From Selaginella tamariscina (taxonomy: Eukaryota; Streptophyta; Lycopodiopsida; Selaginellales; Selaginellaceae), in contig PUQB01000817.1 in NCBI GenBank assembly GCA_003024785.1, positions 27,876-91,875 on the forward strand: a stretch of 64,000 nucleotides of DNA. The letters run 5' to 3'. This document shows, piece by piece, positions 23,398 through 35,400 of the stretch (the stretch's first letter is position 1; the number at the start of each line of letters is the position of its first letter). A model generated the notes under the pieces. That model did no database searches. It saw nothing but the letters and a program-made list of their open reading frames with translations, and was not told where the DNA came from. The translations under genes were made by a program, and so were the position numbers.

Positions 23398-25935
23398 TTA
23401 CGTGTTTGATTCCACGTTTAAGAAGTTCCCAGGCATAAAAGTGACAGCATTCTCTTCATAGACCAATCCAGCAAGAGGAGCGACAACAGGTCCCTTTAGA
23501 TTCATTGTTTCCATTTCCGCTTGTACTGAATGGAGAGGCCGGAGCTTGCTACAAAAGTCCTCGTCTCTAGCTCCAGTGTTCCTTTGAAACGCTTCACAAG
23601 CACTCGTCAATACCAAAAGCTGCAAATACCCTGTTCTGCACCAGTCAAGAAACGTCCGCAGCTCCCTCCGTTTCTCTGGCTTGGAATTATAAATGTTCCA
23701 GGCAACCAGAGTCCGATGAGGCGCATTCTTCCTGTCATCAACCCTCCTCCTATGTTGAAACAGTACAGGCAACATCTTGCCACTCCTCTTAGATCGCAAA
23801 ACACAAACAGCATCTGGCCCACACAAGTCGTCAGTCCCAGTTCTAAGGAAGACAGAAAAGTTGTTCCCCTCTTGCACGTCAGCAACCCACTCCTTCAACT
23901 CGTATTGTCCAAGCACTGCATTCCTCACCAAGCATGTAGGTGGAACCCTCGGGGTAACTAACTCGTATTCCTCCATGTACACATCATGAACTCCCTTCCC
24001 ACCGCCTAAAAGCTGTGGAGTGATGAGTCCTTCTCCAAACAATGTTAGAGACACTGGTTTGTAAGAAAGCCCCAGTGCCGCTGCCCCAACATTAGCCCAG
24101 TCTAAAAATTTGTTCAGGTGAGTTACCCTTGGCATCCATTTCATTAAAGCTCTAATAACCAAAGGCTCCGTCAACACTGCAACAGCAGCTGCAGTTTCAT
24201 TATCATCCTCCAACGTGGGGAGAAAGACTTCTGTTGGTTCTTCCTTCAGGGACAAATACCCGAGTCCACAATCGATCAACTCTAAGGCTTCCTTTGTTGC
24301 CACAACTACGTCGGACTCCCCTTGATAGTAGTACGTCATCGCGATCTTGACCACAATGTCGGCATGAGCGCCTGGTACATTAGTGTAGAACTGAGTCACA
24401 TCATCCTTCAGGGATCTAAATATCCCTATCTCCTTCCCTGTCTTCTCCACTACCTCATTAGAAAAATGTATGAAAAACTGCGTCTCCTGTCCAGGTAGAT
24501 GTTGCAAGGCCATGTATCTCTCCAAAGCCGTCACGAACCATCTCCGCCTGCCCCGGTAAATTGCAAAGAGAACCTCCATTTCTAAGCGGCTTACATCCAC
24601 AAAGTGTTGGGCATACCTTAAGAAACCTTCTTCATCATCAAATGCAGTTGTATACTTACATCAAACTCCTTCAGAGACCCCGTAGTCATAAGATCCTCTC
24701 TTATCTTCATCATGCTCTTGCCAGTACCCGAGACAAACACATTTTTAAGGTACTTCCCAAGTGCCACAACAAACTGGTTTAGCATTCCCCGGCTCTCACC
24801 TTGGACAGTACATTCAAACCTGCCGACCAAGTACTTGTTTATCACCTGAGACTCATCTACAACTGCAAACCCGTCCCACCCAGCCAAGACCGAAATATGA
24901 TCAATAGCAATCTTCAAAGCAGCTGAAGAAAGAGCTAGGTCATTTGGCAAAACCAGATTACAAATCTTGCCACAAAGTGCCTGAAAGACATCGTCCACAG
25001 AAGGGTACTCGAGCTGAAAAAACACCCAGTCCCGAGGAGAAAGCGTTAGGCCGTGCCGTTCCTTCATGAGCTCATCCAGCAACTTAAAAATCGAGAGCCT
25101 CGCCAACACCAAGGCATCGACAGCACACCTAAGAGCCATTGGATCGATGTAACCAGAAGGATACCATCTGCCGAGCCAGTAACTACACTCCTTGACATCG
25201 TCCGAGCCCTGTGCACTGCCAAATCCAGGTCTATATCCCGTGAAATACATACAGTACCGCTTGCATGCCAACTCCATGAGCGACCTGGTCTTCCCTGATC
25301 CACTAGGAGCTAAGATCACGGTGGCCTTATGGGAACCCTCCAACCTATCAACCAACCTCGCATCCACCTCAACCACCTCCTGCGAGCCTACCCCTTCCCA
25401 TAACAGGCAAGGATTATCACCAGTTATGCTGCAAACTTTCCCGAGCGATGACGGAAACTGCTTCTTATACCTTCCTCCCTGGTCCTATAGCCAATGAGTC
25501 ACGGATTGAGTCGATGTATTTGTCGATCCCATCCATGAACCTATTCTTATCAATGCTACCTGAACACCCGTTAGCAACAAAACACAGTGTCTGGAACAAA
25601 AAGCTCCAGCAACACTCGATTCAAGAGAGACAACAACAACAAAAGAAAAGCAGGTCGGAAGAACAGAAGGCATAGCCACAGCACAGCCACTGACAAACAA
25701 TCAAGGCCACACAGAATACCTCGTATTATCTTGAGAAAAAGCTCCTCCCCTTTCTTGAACACATAACCAGAAACTCGAGGAGAGATTCGAACCCACGCGG
25801 CGTCGGCTCGAGGCAAAGACGGAAAAATTCATCCGGCGCCTCGACTGAAGCCTCCCGTTTCACGACATCAATAGCGTCGGAAACCCTGGAGCCAGCATCT
25901 ACTCCCGTGCACATCCCCTCACTACGAACGGCCAT
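23398..25935 (-). CDS. Crinkler (CRN)-like P-loop NTPase with C-terminal nuclease-like domain
   Basis: A plant gene of the Crinkler class, known from oomycete and chytrid effectors and also found in some plants. The N-terminal part before the P-loop reads QFPSSLGKVCSITGDNPCLL. The NTPase has Walker A (LAPSGSGKT, about 25308), RYCMYFTGYRPG just after it, Walker B (FAVVDESQ, about 24855) and a sensor-like VSGTGKS (about 24730). The second half carries LFAIYRGRRRWFVTALERYM, the typical RGR-W motif of the class. A restriction-endonuclease-like core follows: GPDAVCVLRS and, one strand later, PVLFQHRRR. The usual final lysine of Q-x-K is not seen. The coding signal is strong from about 25486 down to the stop and changes frame along the way, as in neighbouring genes; the join to the first exon (25935 to about 25735) is unsettled. 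Function in the plant is unknown; defence or cell-death signalling are guesses. Confidence 0.78.
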
Positions 25936-26207
25936 TGACTTGCATCCACTTCTTCTCCCCGATTAACGATGCAATAGTAAACCTGCACATCATACATGTC
26001 GTCCATTAAACCCTATCTATTTTGAACCTTAACGTATGAAATCTTTAATATTAAGATATAAACCTAATCTTCTCTCTCTCTATATATTATCTAAATATGA
26101 CAAATTTATTATAAATGTGTGTGTACCAACTGACGGAACTTGAGAACGTAAAACATTTCCAAGTATAGTCGTGGTATCGAGCTTATTAATAATAAGAAAA
26201 TTCAAGT

Positions 26208-26328
26208 TGTAATATCCACGTGTACGACTGCATGTGCACATATTATTATTATTAGCATAGTGGATTTTGATAACTATAGGATTGGATTCAATTTGGACCA
26301 CTCCCTCTTGTATATAAGATAAGGTTTC
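26208..26328 (+). mobile_element. 5' LTR fragment of Ty3/gypsy element B
   Basis: About 120 bases starting TGTAATATCCACGTGTAC align with the LTR that follows the element B pol region at 35644. The two share GCATGTGCACATATTATTAT, the text around ATTGGATTCAAT, and TCTTGTATATAAG. The right end is cut and fused to the X LTR. It is a fossil. Confidence 0.75.
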
Positions 26329-27232
26329 ATTTTGGACGTTGACTGTTGTTACTTATTATAATATGTTGATAAGCCTTAAATGTAGTGAGAAACAGCCCCG
26401 CTTAGTGCACTTAGGTGTTTAGGGGTAGTCCAGCCGGCTATCCTTAGATATTACGAGAAACTCTAAGCAAAGATAGCACTTACTTTCTAGAAAACTTTTA
26501 CCCTCATTTTCCGTGTCCTAGTTGGGTTAATGGTTAATTTTGGTGAGTTCGGCATGTCAGATATGTTTAGAAATACCCCTAGGTTTGACATGTTAGGGTT
26601 TAGGGGTCGATGGATAACTCACCAAGTATATTCCTTTTGGGAATGAGATTTCAGTGCTAGCCCACTTATGTAAACAGGAAAACAGGGGGGGGCTCTGTCA
26701 CATAAATAAAGTAGTATATAGGAGTGACGGTTCCTGGGTTCATGATTGAGCTCGTTACTCTTCTCCCGGTGCAAGCTTTAGCTTGTGTCATCAAGGCATA
26801 ACCTTTATTGTGCCGCCCTAACTTCCAAATGCCATGGGTACGTCCCCCTTAACATTGACGAATCCATGCTTGGGAGGTCTTGTCAGAATGCACGTTCCAA
26901 GAGGCAAAGGTTGAGGCTTGTCTCCAGCTTCCTCCTCCATGTCAAGCTAGGTGTAGCACTCATGGCCAAGCAAGGCACATCCGTGTCCTTGTCCAACTAC
27001 GAGCGTGGGATCTTGTTTGACAGGTTCACGTTACCTGGTTCCTGAGGGTTCATTGAGGGGTTCTAGAGTTGGCATTTAGGAGTCACGTTTGTGGTACTTG
27101 GTCAACTCTTGAATCTAAGGGTTATGGCATGATAACCCACATCATGGAAGGTAGTGTCACATGGAGATGTGACACTGGGCTAGACGTCACACGATACAAA
27201 GCCCAAGGCATGCCCTTTGGGGTGTGTCATAG
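26329..27232 (+). repeat. 5' LTR of element X, partial
   Basis: This part lacks the first 30 or so bases of the LTR and its far half. It aligns with 31694-32456 nearly base for base, including GACATGTTAGGGTTTAGGGG (one base differs in the other copy), an 8-base G run at 26696 and the GCTTGTGTCA-TAAGGCA block. Confidence 0.75.
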
Positions 27233-27290
27233 GGTGATTCCTTGCTTAAGAAGAGCATGATTTGGGATTCTCCACTTAGTTTATCGATTA

Positions 27291-29112
27291 TGTCATAGTT
27301 TTACTATGACTCCTCTTTTACTTTGGACGTTGATTGTTATTACCTACTGGATTATGTGACGAACCCTAGATGTAGAAGAAACATGCCCGCATAGTGCACT
27401 TGGGTATCTAGTGATGGTCCGCCGGGTGTCGTTAGGTATTTGCAAGAAACTCTAGCGAAGCTAGCACTTCCATTTAGAAAACTCTCCCCCGTTTTGACGT
27501 TCCAGGTTAGGGGTTTTTGCAAATATAGCTTGTCAAAATAAGGGTTAGGGACACCCCTAGGGTTGACCTAACCCTAGGGTTGCCCTAACCCACGCCCTAA
27601 AACCCCCACCCCCTTGGGTAGGGTTTAGGGGTAGAGTAAGGGTGAGTTATAGGCTCATATTGCTAATTTGTCTAAGGGGCTAAAATTCAGTGCCAGCCCA
27701 CTAACACATATAGGAAAACAGGGGGGGGGGGCTCCGTCACATAAATAAGGTAGAGTATATGTAGGAGAGCTCCTGGGTTCATGAATGAGTTCGTTGCTCT
27801 TCTGCCGGTGCAAGCTTCAGCTTGTGTCGTTAAGGTACAACCCTCTGTTGTGCCGCCCTAACTTCCAGATGCCAGGGGTACGTCCCACCTTCGGGGTAGC
27901 TTACCCTTAACGTTGGCGAATCCATGCCTGGGAGGTCTTGTCGGAATGCACGTTCCAAGAGGCAGAGGTTGAGGCTTGTCTCCAGCCTCCTCCTCCACGT
28001 CAAGCTAGGTGTAGCACTCACGGCCAAGCAAGGCACATCCGTGTCCTTGTCCAACTGTGGGCGTGGGATCTTGTTTGACAGGTTCACGTTACCTGGTTCC
28101 TGAGGGTTCATTGAGGGGTTCTAGAGTTGGCATTTAGGAACCACGTTTGTGGTACTTGGTGCAACTCTTGAATCTAAGGGCTATGGCATGATAGCCCACA
28201 TCATGGAAGGCAGTGTCACATGGAGATGTGACACTGGGCTAAACGTCACATGGTACAACGCCCGAGGCACGCCCTTTGGGGTTATGTCATGGGCTTGTCG
28301 CTAAGGGGTTGGATACTCTAGCAAACAGGCATGCTTGTGCTTGCACTAGGGTGCTAAGCCTTGGGCATCCGCTCAAGGGAGGTTAGGTCTCGTAACTAGG
28401 TGTGCTTTGGCACACTTGGCTAGGGGAGTGTTCTCCTTGGAATCCAGGGTTGAACAACCTAAGCTCATTAGCAAAGCCCTTTCGTAAGGCACTCGCAAGG
28501 TCATGTGCTTAGGGTTATCCCAAACCTAGCCTTAGGGAGTTTGCTTAGCAGAACACTCGTGTCCGCCTACGGCGCACACTCGTGTCCTCACTAAGTACTA
28601 GCCCTAGGTCTAGGGTATAACTTGGCCACTCAAACCCTTAGGGGTTAGTCGTGGTTCAGGGTACCCCTTGTCGCCCTAAAGGGGTTGTACTCCCGGATGA
28701 GGGTGATTCCTCAAGGGGTAAGTGACGATGCCTTAGCTCTGTCTAGGGGTATGTGTGGAACACACGTCTCCTTGATGGGGGTTAGGGCATGAGCCTGTCT
28801 AGGTCTTCTAGGGCAAGACCCTAAGTCAACTAGGGTTATCCCTCAAGGGTTTTGGGGGCAGACACTCTAGGGAGACTTAGGCTAAACCCTAAGTCAACTA
28901 GGGTTATCCCTCAAGGGTTTTGGGGGTAGACACTCTAGGGAGACTTAGGCTAAACCCTAAGTCTCCTATCCACTTGGGCATTAGAGTCTAACCTAGGGGT
29001 CGTTGGGGTTGTTCTGGGAAACTTAGCGTTGCTCACACAGGGTGATGACGCCGAATGGCCACTGGCAGCCACGTGTTGCCACGTGTCGGCCCTTTTGGTT
29101 AAAACTCTGACA
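27291..29112 (+). mobile_element. Solo LTR Y inserted in element X
   Basis: A complete LTR of 1822 bases, from TGTCATAGTT to ACTCTGACA, of a subfamily different from X but matching 39798-47718 (reverse). It is flanked by GATTA (27286-27290) and GACTA (29113-29117), a near-perfect 5-bp target duplication. This supports insertion into X followed by loss of the rest of the element through LTR-LTR recombination. It contains a 10-base G run at 27721, TATA-like ATAAATAAGG at 27742, and a tandem 66-bp duplication at 28826-28958. Confidence 0.72.
28826..28958 (+). repeat. 66-bp tandem duplication in LTR Y
   Basis: The unit beginning ACCCTAAGTCAACTAGGGTT is present twice with a single visible change, followed by a partial third start. 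The sister copy near 39940-40020 shows a shorter version of the same duplication. Confidence 0.85.
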
Positions 29113-31660
29113 GACTAAGTAAGGAAACTTGCTAAGTTTGATAACTTATGTTGAGAATTATCAATGAGCCAGTAGCAATTGGTTTTCTATTGGAGGTTTA
29201 AGTGCATGTACCTCCTTAAGATAGTATGTATTCGATGAGAATTAGAAGTTGATATTGGTTTTCAATATCAATATCATTTTTTTTAATTGAATACGATTAT
29301 TCAAAAGACGGTTTCTTGACTTTGCATCATGGTCACAAATGTGGGTACTCAAAGAACTTATAAAGTAGTATCTTCAATTCTTTAGAATATCGAAAAATGA
29401 ACTATTTATTGACTCAAGATTTGATAATATTCCTTGGTTAGTTGTTAGTTCTATCTCAAGGTTTGATGGTGTTCCTTGAGTTTGGTTCAATATCCTTGAA
29501 AGTACGTATCGAGTTTTGTGATTAACTCAAGAAGTGGTGTCCCTTCTTGATGGTCATAATTCATGGTTCTTAACATATGTCCAATATTCGGTTCGAGAAT
29601 ATGAGGTTTCTTATCACCTCATCTGTTGAGATATTTATATTCTAGACTTCGACATAATTTGTAACAATCTTTTTAAGATTGGTTATAAATGACTTGTCAA
29701 AGCATGGTATGATATCTCTTCAATATTGAGTTTGGAGCGCTCAATATCGAAACTTGGTTATGATCACATGAGGTGGCCATAATCATATAATAAAAGACTC
29801 AAACAGACTTGAGTTCGACACTTTGGTAAGGCACTACCTTAATGTTATAACTTGAAACATATTTTCAAGTTAGTTGAGAAATGATATGTTTTCAATACAT
29901 TGCTTAAGGGGCAATGTGGTACTTTAAATGTTTAATGGATAATGTATCTTAGTTCAATGTGTTAAACTAAATATTTTATTCATGTTTGGGGAGATCTATT
30001 GAATTATGGATATAACTGAAACATGAAGTTAATATAACACTTTAGTGTTATGATAACATTTATGTGGAAATTGATATCTTACTAAATCAGTTAGATGAAC
30101 CAGCCACTAGTTCATGATTCCTCTTAGTCTCTGAACAGTTCTTCGGAATACTGTTGTGACATATATTTCCGTTTCAAAACTGAAGTTCAGTTCATGTAAA
30201 CTAAGATTATGTCTATATTATAGTTGTAACATTTTGATATATTGATATGATTGTAAGTTTATATCCACTAGTATAACAACTAGTTGGTAAGCTTAGGATT
30301 TGAGCATTAAAACGATCATTATCTATTCGAGAGTATCAATATCGAAATTGCAATTGTTTATAGAATAAGAATTAGTTTAAAAAAATGTTTATCAAAACAC
30401 TAATTGCTCCAATTAGTGAAATGTTATACTTCGGTATAGTGTTGAGAAACATTTACGTAATTAGTTTGAGACTTGAAAATAAATATAATGTTACAAGGCG
30501 TGTAGTATTACGAGTTTAGGAACTCTTATTATAGAAATTAAGTTTTGAAATTCATTATTTTTTAAACTTAGTAAGATAAAGAGTTAGGAATTATTGAATG
30601 ACATCTAACATGATGTGCTCTTTAGGGAATGAGTACAATGAGAGTGACAATTAAGAGACGTGTTATCTAAAGGTTGTCATTTAAGGCACTAGAGATGAAT
30701 TGAATTTTCTGGTTTCCACATTGATTTATAAGAAATGTATGTTAACTTATCTGGTCCCTGAACTGGTCGGTGTTATGAAAGAGTATAAAGTTGGTTGCCA
30801 AAGAAGAATGATAGAACTATTGCACTTAGTTGTAGATTTGACTGAATTTGATTCCTATCGGAAATAAATTATGTTAATGACACACCAAGTGGATGGCATT
30901 TCGCAGGTTGGCAAGACCTTATTCTATACATGTGTACAACTATGTGCCTCTGTGATCGCCTTGGCCAGATTGACATGTTTATAAAAAAGGGTTTTACAAA
31001 TTATACTCTTGTATCAAAAAAGAGCTTGATTCGATAAAAGTCTCATACCTAGTCTAGCATAACTATATATTAATGGGGGATAGGTATAGTAGCAGACCCT
31101 TATGTAAAGGGGTAAGGAGAAATACCGAGGGATGCAAAAATGTGAAGCTATAATATCATAACATATGGAAATGTGGAACCATTGGAAATCAAAGAAACGA
31201 GAAGGCGTTTGGTTAAGCACTTAAGATGGATGTTAAAGTGCTTGTTGTGTGCTAAGATGACAAGGGTCGTCAACAGCGTTTAATATAAAGGAATAAAGAA
31301 GTCTTTATTTTTATTAACCAAGGGGCCAAACAACACTAACTAGAGGCCTCCAATATAAATTCTAGTTAAGTAAAGAAATTAACCAGTGTTGTGTGCGTCG
31401 GTGACAGACTTTGCAGACGTGCAAAAGGTCTCCAAGTGACTTCATGTCGCAGGTGGTGCCTCCAGCAGCTGGGTTTATAACTAGTGAACGACGTTTTGAA
31501 GTACTTGGTTTCGCATAATGCAAGGGGGTAATAAAACTTATGTGAACTTTTGGCTGACTCCACATAGAGTGATATGTTAGTTTTGTTAATTTTTTTAACA
31601 TTATCTAGTCTTGGAGTTGGACGTCAACGAGGACGTTGACATTTTCAAAGGCGGGGAGTG

Positions 31661-32456
31661 TGTCATAGTTTTTACTATGACTCCTCTTTACTTTGGACGT
31701 TGACTGTTGTTACCTACTGTATATGTTGACAAACCTAGATGTAGTGAGAAACAACCCCGCTTAGTGCACTTAGTGTTCAGGGGTAGTCCGGCCGGCTGTC
31801 CTTAGATATGCGAGAAACTCTAAGCGAAGGTAGCACTTACCTTCTAGAAAATCTTACCCTCGTTTTCCGTGTCCCGTTGGGTTAATGGTAGTTCCGTGAG
31901 TTCGGCATGTCGGATATGTTAGAAATACCCCTAGGTTTGACAGGTTAGGGTTTAGGGGTCGATGGATAACTCACCAAGTATATTCCCTGGGAATGAGATT
32001 TCAGTGCTAGCCCACTTATGTAAACAGAAAACAAGGGGGGGGGGGCTCTGTCACATAAATAAGTAGTATATAGGAGTGAGGGTTCCTGGGTTCATGATTG
32101 AGCTTTACTCTTCTCCCGGTGCAAGCTTTAGCTTGTGTCATTAAGGCACAACCCTTTGTTGTGCCGCCCTAACTTCCAGATGCCAAGGGTACGTCCCACC
32201 TTCGGGGTAGCTTACCCTTAACGTTGGTGAATCCATGCCTGGGAGGTCTTGTCAGAATGCACGTTCCAAGAAGCAGAGGTTGAGGCTTGTCTCCAGCCTC
32301 CTCCTCCACGTCAAGCTAGGTGTAGCACTCACGACCAAGCAAGACACATCCGTGTCCTTGTCCAACTGCGAGCGTAGGATCTTGTTTGACAGGTTCACGT
32401 TACCTGGTTCCTGAGGGTTCATTGAGGGGTTCTAGAATTGGCATTTAGGAGCCACT
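31661..32456 (+). repeat. 3' LTR of element X, partial
   Basis: It begins TGTCATAGTTTTTACTATGAC right after a purine tract and follows the 26329 copy until about 32456, where sequence of element B starts abruptly. Confidence 0.78.
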
Positions 32457-35400
32457 TGTTCGCGGGATGAAGTGACATTGTTGTTCGTGTGGATGATCGT
32501 GAGCTTGAGCTTCAATCTTTGCGGTGGTGCCGAGTCAAGCTTTTCACCTTATTCTTGGTATGGATTGGTTACTCGCAATCATGCCAAGTGTGACTTTGAA
32601 AAGTCTCCCCCTTGTTTGACTCTCCCTCGTCTTTCTTCCATTCCTCTTACTTCTATTCCACTTCGTCCATCTGCTTCCACCTCTGCTTCCATCACTTTTG
32701 TCTCACCCCTATTTCCAACCATTTTCCCTTCATGCTCTTCCTTTCCTTCTCTGGATCCATCAGATGATCGTCGTGCTGTAGTTGTTGATCAACTCAAGAA
32801 GGAGTATGCTGATCTTTTCAACTTCGACTTGTCATCTGGGGCCAAGATTGCGACACGCCACCCTATTCCAACTGGAGAAGCTAGGCCAATCAAGGTACCT
32901 GTTCGGCGTCGGTCACCAAAAGCTCAAGATCTTACGAGCGAATGTCAAAGAGATGTTGGAGAAGGGTGTTATCCGAAATCTCGAAGTCCTTGGGCGTGCG
33001 AACCTCACCTTGTGACGAAGCCTGATGGGAGCGTTCGATTCTGCATTGACTATCGCCCATTAAATGAGGTAACCGTCTCAGATGTGTACCCACTTCCTCA
33101 TACTGCAGACCTTTTGGATCGACTGGGGCGGAGCCGTTGGTTCACCAAGTTAGATCTCGCATCTGGATATTGGCAAGTTCCGATGGCTGACATGGACATT
33201 CCCAAGACTGCTTTTCGACACCATTTGGCCTGTACGAGTTCCTGGTGATGCCTTTCGGTTTGAGCAATGCTCCAGCAACTTTCCAGCGTATGATGGACGA
33301 GGTTCTTTGCGACATGCCGGAGGTGACTGCCGATTTCATCGATGATGTTTTGATCCATTCGGATGGAACGTGGGAGGAGCATGTCGGTGATGTACGTAAG
33401 GTTTTGGATCGATGTGGGAAGTTGGTTTGAAGTTGAAGCCATCTAAGTGTGTGTTTGGATCAAAGGACACCACTTATCTGGGTTATCGCATTTCACGTGA
33501 AGGTTTGCAAGTCGATCCTGACAAACTAGTTGCAGTTTTGAAGTTCCCTACGCCAAAGTGTGTGAATGATGTGCAACGCTTTCTTGGCAAGGTACAATAT
33601 CTGGGTCGTTTTGTGGATCATCTTTCAGATCGTACTGCACCGTTGCGCGCGTTGTTGAAATCGTCAATGACTTCTTTTGTTTGGTCTAAGGATTGCAAGC
33701 AGGCATTTGCAGATCTCAAAGAGTTGTTGACGACTCCTCCAGTTTTGGCGTACCCGGATTACACCCGTCCTTTCATCTTGCGTGTAGATGCTTCTGACAT
33801 CGGCCTCGGGGGTGTATTGATGCAGGAGAGTACGAGTGTTCCTGGCCAACGACATCCCATTGCGTACATCAGCCGTACATTGCAGCCAGCAGAGGTGAAT
33901 TACTCCACGACAGAAAAGGAGTGTCTAGCAGCAGTTTGGGGTTTTGAGAAGCTCCATGCCTACTTGCATGGTTCGCGGACGTTGTTGGAAGGCGATCATG
34001 CAGCAGTCACTTCGTTGTTGAAGCGGAAGAATTTGATTGGTCGTACTGCTCGGTGGGCCTTGAAACTTCAAATTTACGACTTTGAAGTTGTTCATCGTCC
34101 AGGAAGTTCCATGGCTGATGCTGATGCTCTTTCTCGGGCTCCTCTTCCACCTTCTCTCTCTTCTGTTGCCCCAGAGGAACCAGTTGTTCCAGCTTCAGTG
34201 GACTTTTTGGAGAAGATTTGTACCATCAGCAGTTGCTGTGCTTGACGTTCAGTGTCCGCAGAATGCAGAGTTAGATTTGCCGTCTTTGGATGAGGTTCGG
34301 GAAGCTCAAAAGGTTGAGCCGTGGATTCGAAGGCTTCGTGATGGGTTTGAGAATCCTGCATCACTTGCTGATGACTTGCCTTTCAGGCATTTACATTCAG
34401 TATCGCCTTCAGGATGACCTTCTTTATTTTGTGGGGACTGATCCAGATGATCCTTTGCGGTTGGTGGTGCCTTCAATCTTCATTCCACGCTTCCTCCATG
34501 CTTACCATGACTCTCCTATTCTTGGCGGGCACATGGGACATCGTCGGTGATGGAAAGCTGCACAGATCTTTCTATTGGCCGGAGTTGCGAGGAGATGTGA
34601 TTCGGTATGTGCGTAGCTGTGTGTGGTGCCAAGCTCGCAATACTCCCCCATGTGCTTCGGAAGGACGGTTGGAGTCAATTGCAGTTTCTCGTCCGTTTGA
34701 GTTGGTGGCATTTGATTTGATGGGACCTTTTCCGCGGTCAACTGCTGGTAACGAGTACGTTATTATTGCTTCTGATTACCTAACTCGTTGGGTAGAAGTT
34801 GGTGCTCTTGCTAGTGCGATGCTTCTGCTGTTGGTCAGTTTCTCCTTAATCGGGTTGTTTCAGCATTCTTGTCCGGAGCGAATTCTCTCGGATAATGGTC
34901 CTGCATTTATGGCTGAGGCATTTCATGTTTTGACGTCTCGACTAGGGATACGCACACTTTCACAAGTGCTTATCATCCTCAGACAATGGTTTAGTGGAAC
35001 GGCTCGTCAGAACCTTCAAGGGGATGATCGCGAAGTATGTGAACTTTCAACATTCGGATTGGGATGGTTATCTGCCGTCTCTGATATGCTTATGTCACTG
35101 GAGTTCAAAGTTCCATTGGTACTTCCCATATAAGCTCTTGTATGGTCATGACCCGGTGTTGCCAACGGAGTTGGGTTTGCCTTCTCGGTTACCGCGCTGC
35201 TGATGCTAGGTCGTGGGATCGGTATCTGACGAGCATTCTTCCATTGGTTCGTGCGGAGTCAGCAGAACACTTGGGCCGCGTACAAGTAGGACAACAACAA
35301 GCTACAACTTGCACATCATCCTCCTACGAGTACAAGGTTGATGAACTGGTGTTGGTTCGTTTTCAAGCTTACGGTACGTGGTTTAGCTAAGAGTCTCCTT

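Larger units (their letters stand above)
26329..32456 (+). mobile_element. Long-LTR, non-coding retroelement X (LARD-like), interrupted by solo LTR Y
   Basis: The two outer LTR parts (26329 to about 27232 and 31661-32456) are closer to each other than to the LTR Y between them, so they look like the 5' and 3' LTRs of one element. The internal region is 27233-27290 plus about 29118-31660, roughly 2.6 kb, AT-rich and without recognisable gag or pol. A purine tract (AAAGGCGGGGAG) ends just before the 3' LTR, as expected of a polypurine tract. Both outer LTRs are truncated where they meet element B. The layout matches large retrotransposon derivatives that borrow enzymes from other elements. It is a fossil, broken at both ends. 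Confidence 0.65.

Noticed and set aside
23530-23989. Open frames on + opposite the Crinkler-like gene
   Set aside because: Antisense shadows of a coding exon.
27830-28111. 93-codon antisense frame in LTR Y, also readable in part at 40733-40898
   Set aside because: Kept in the sister copy only because the LTRs are young and similar; no homology or start context supports a gene.
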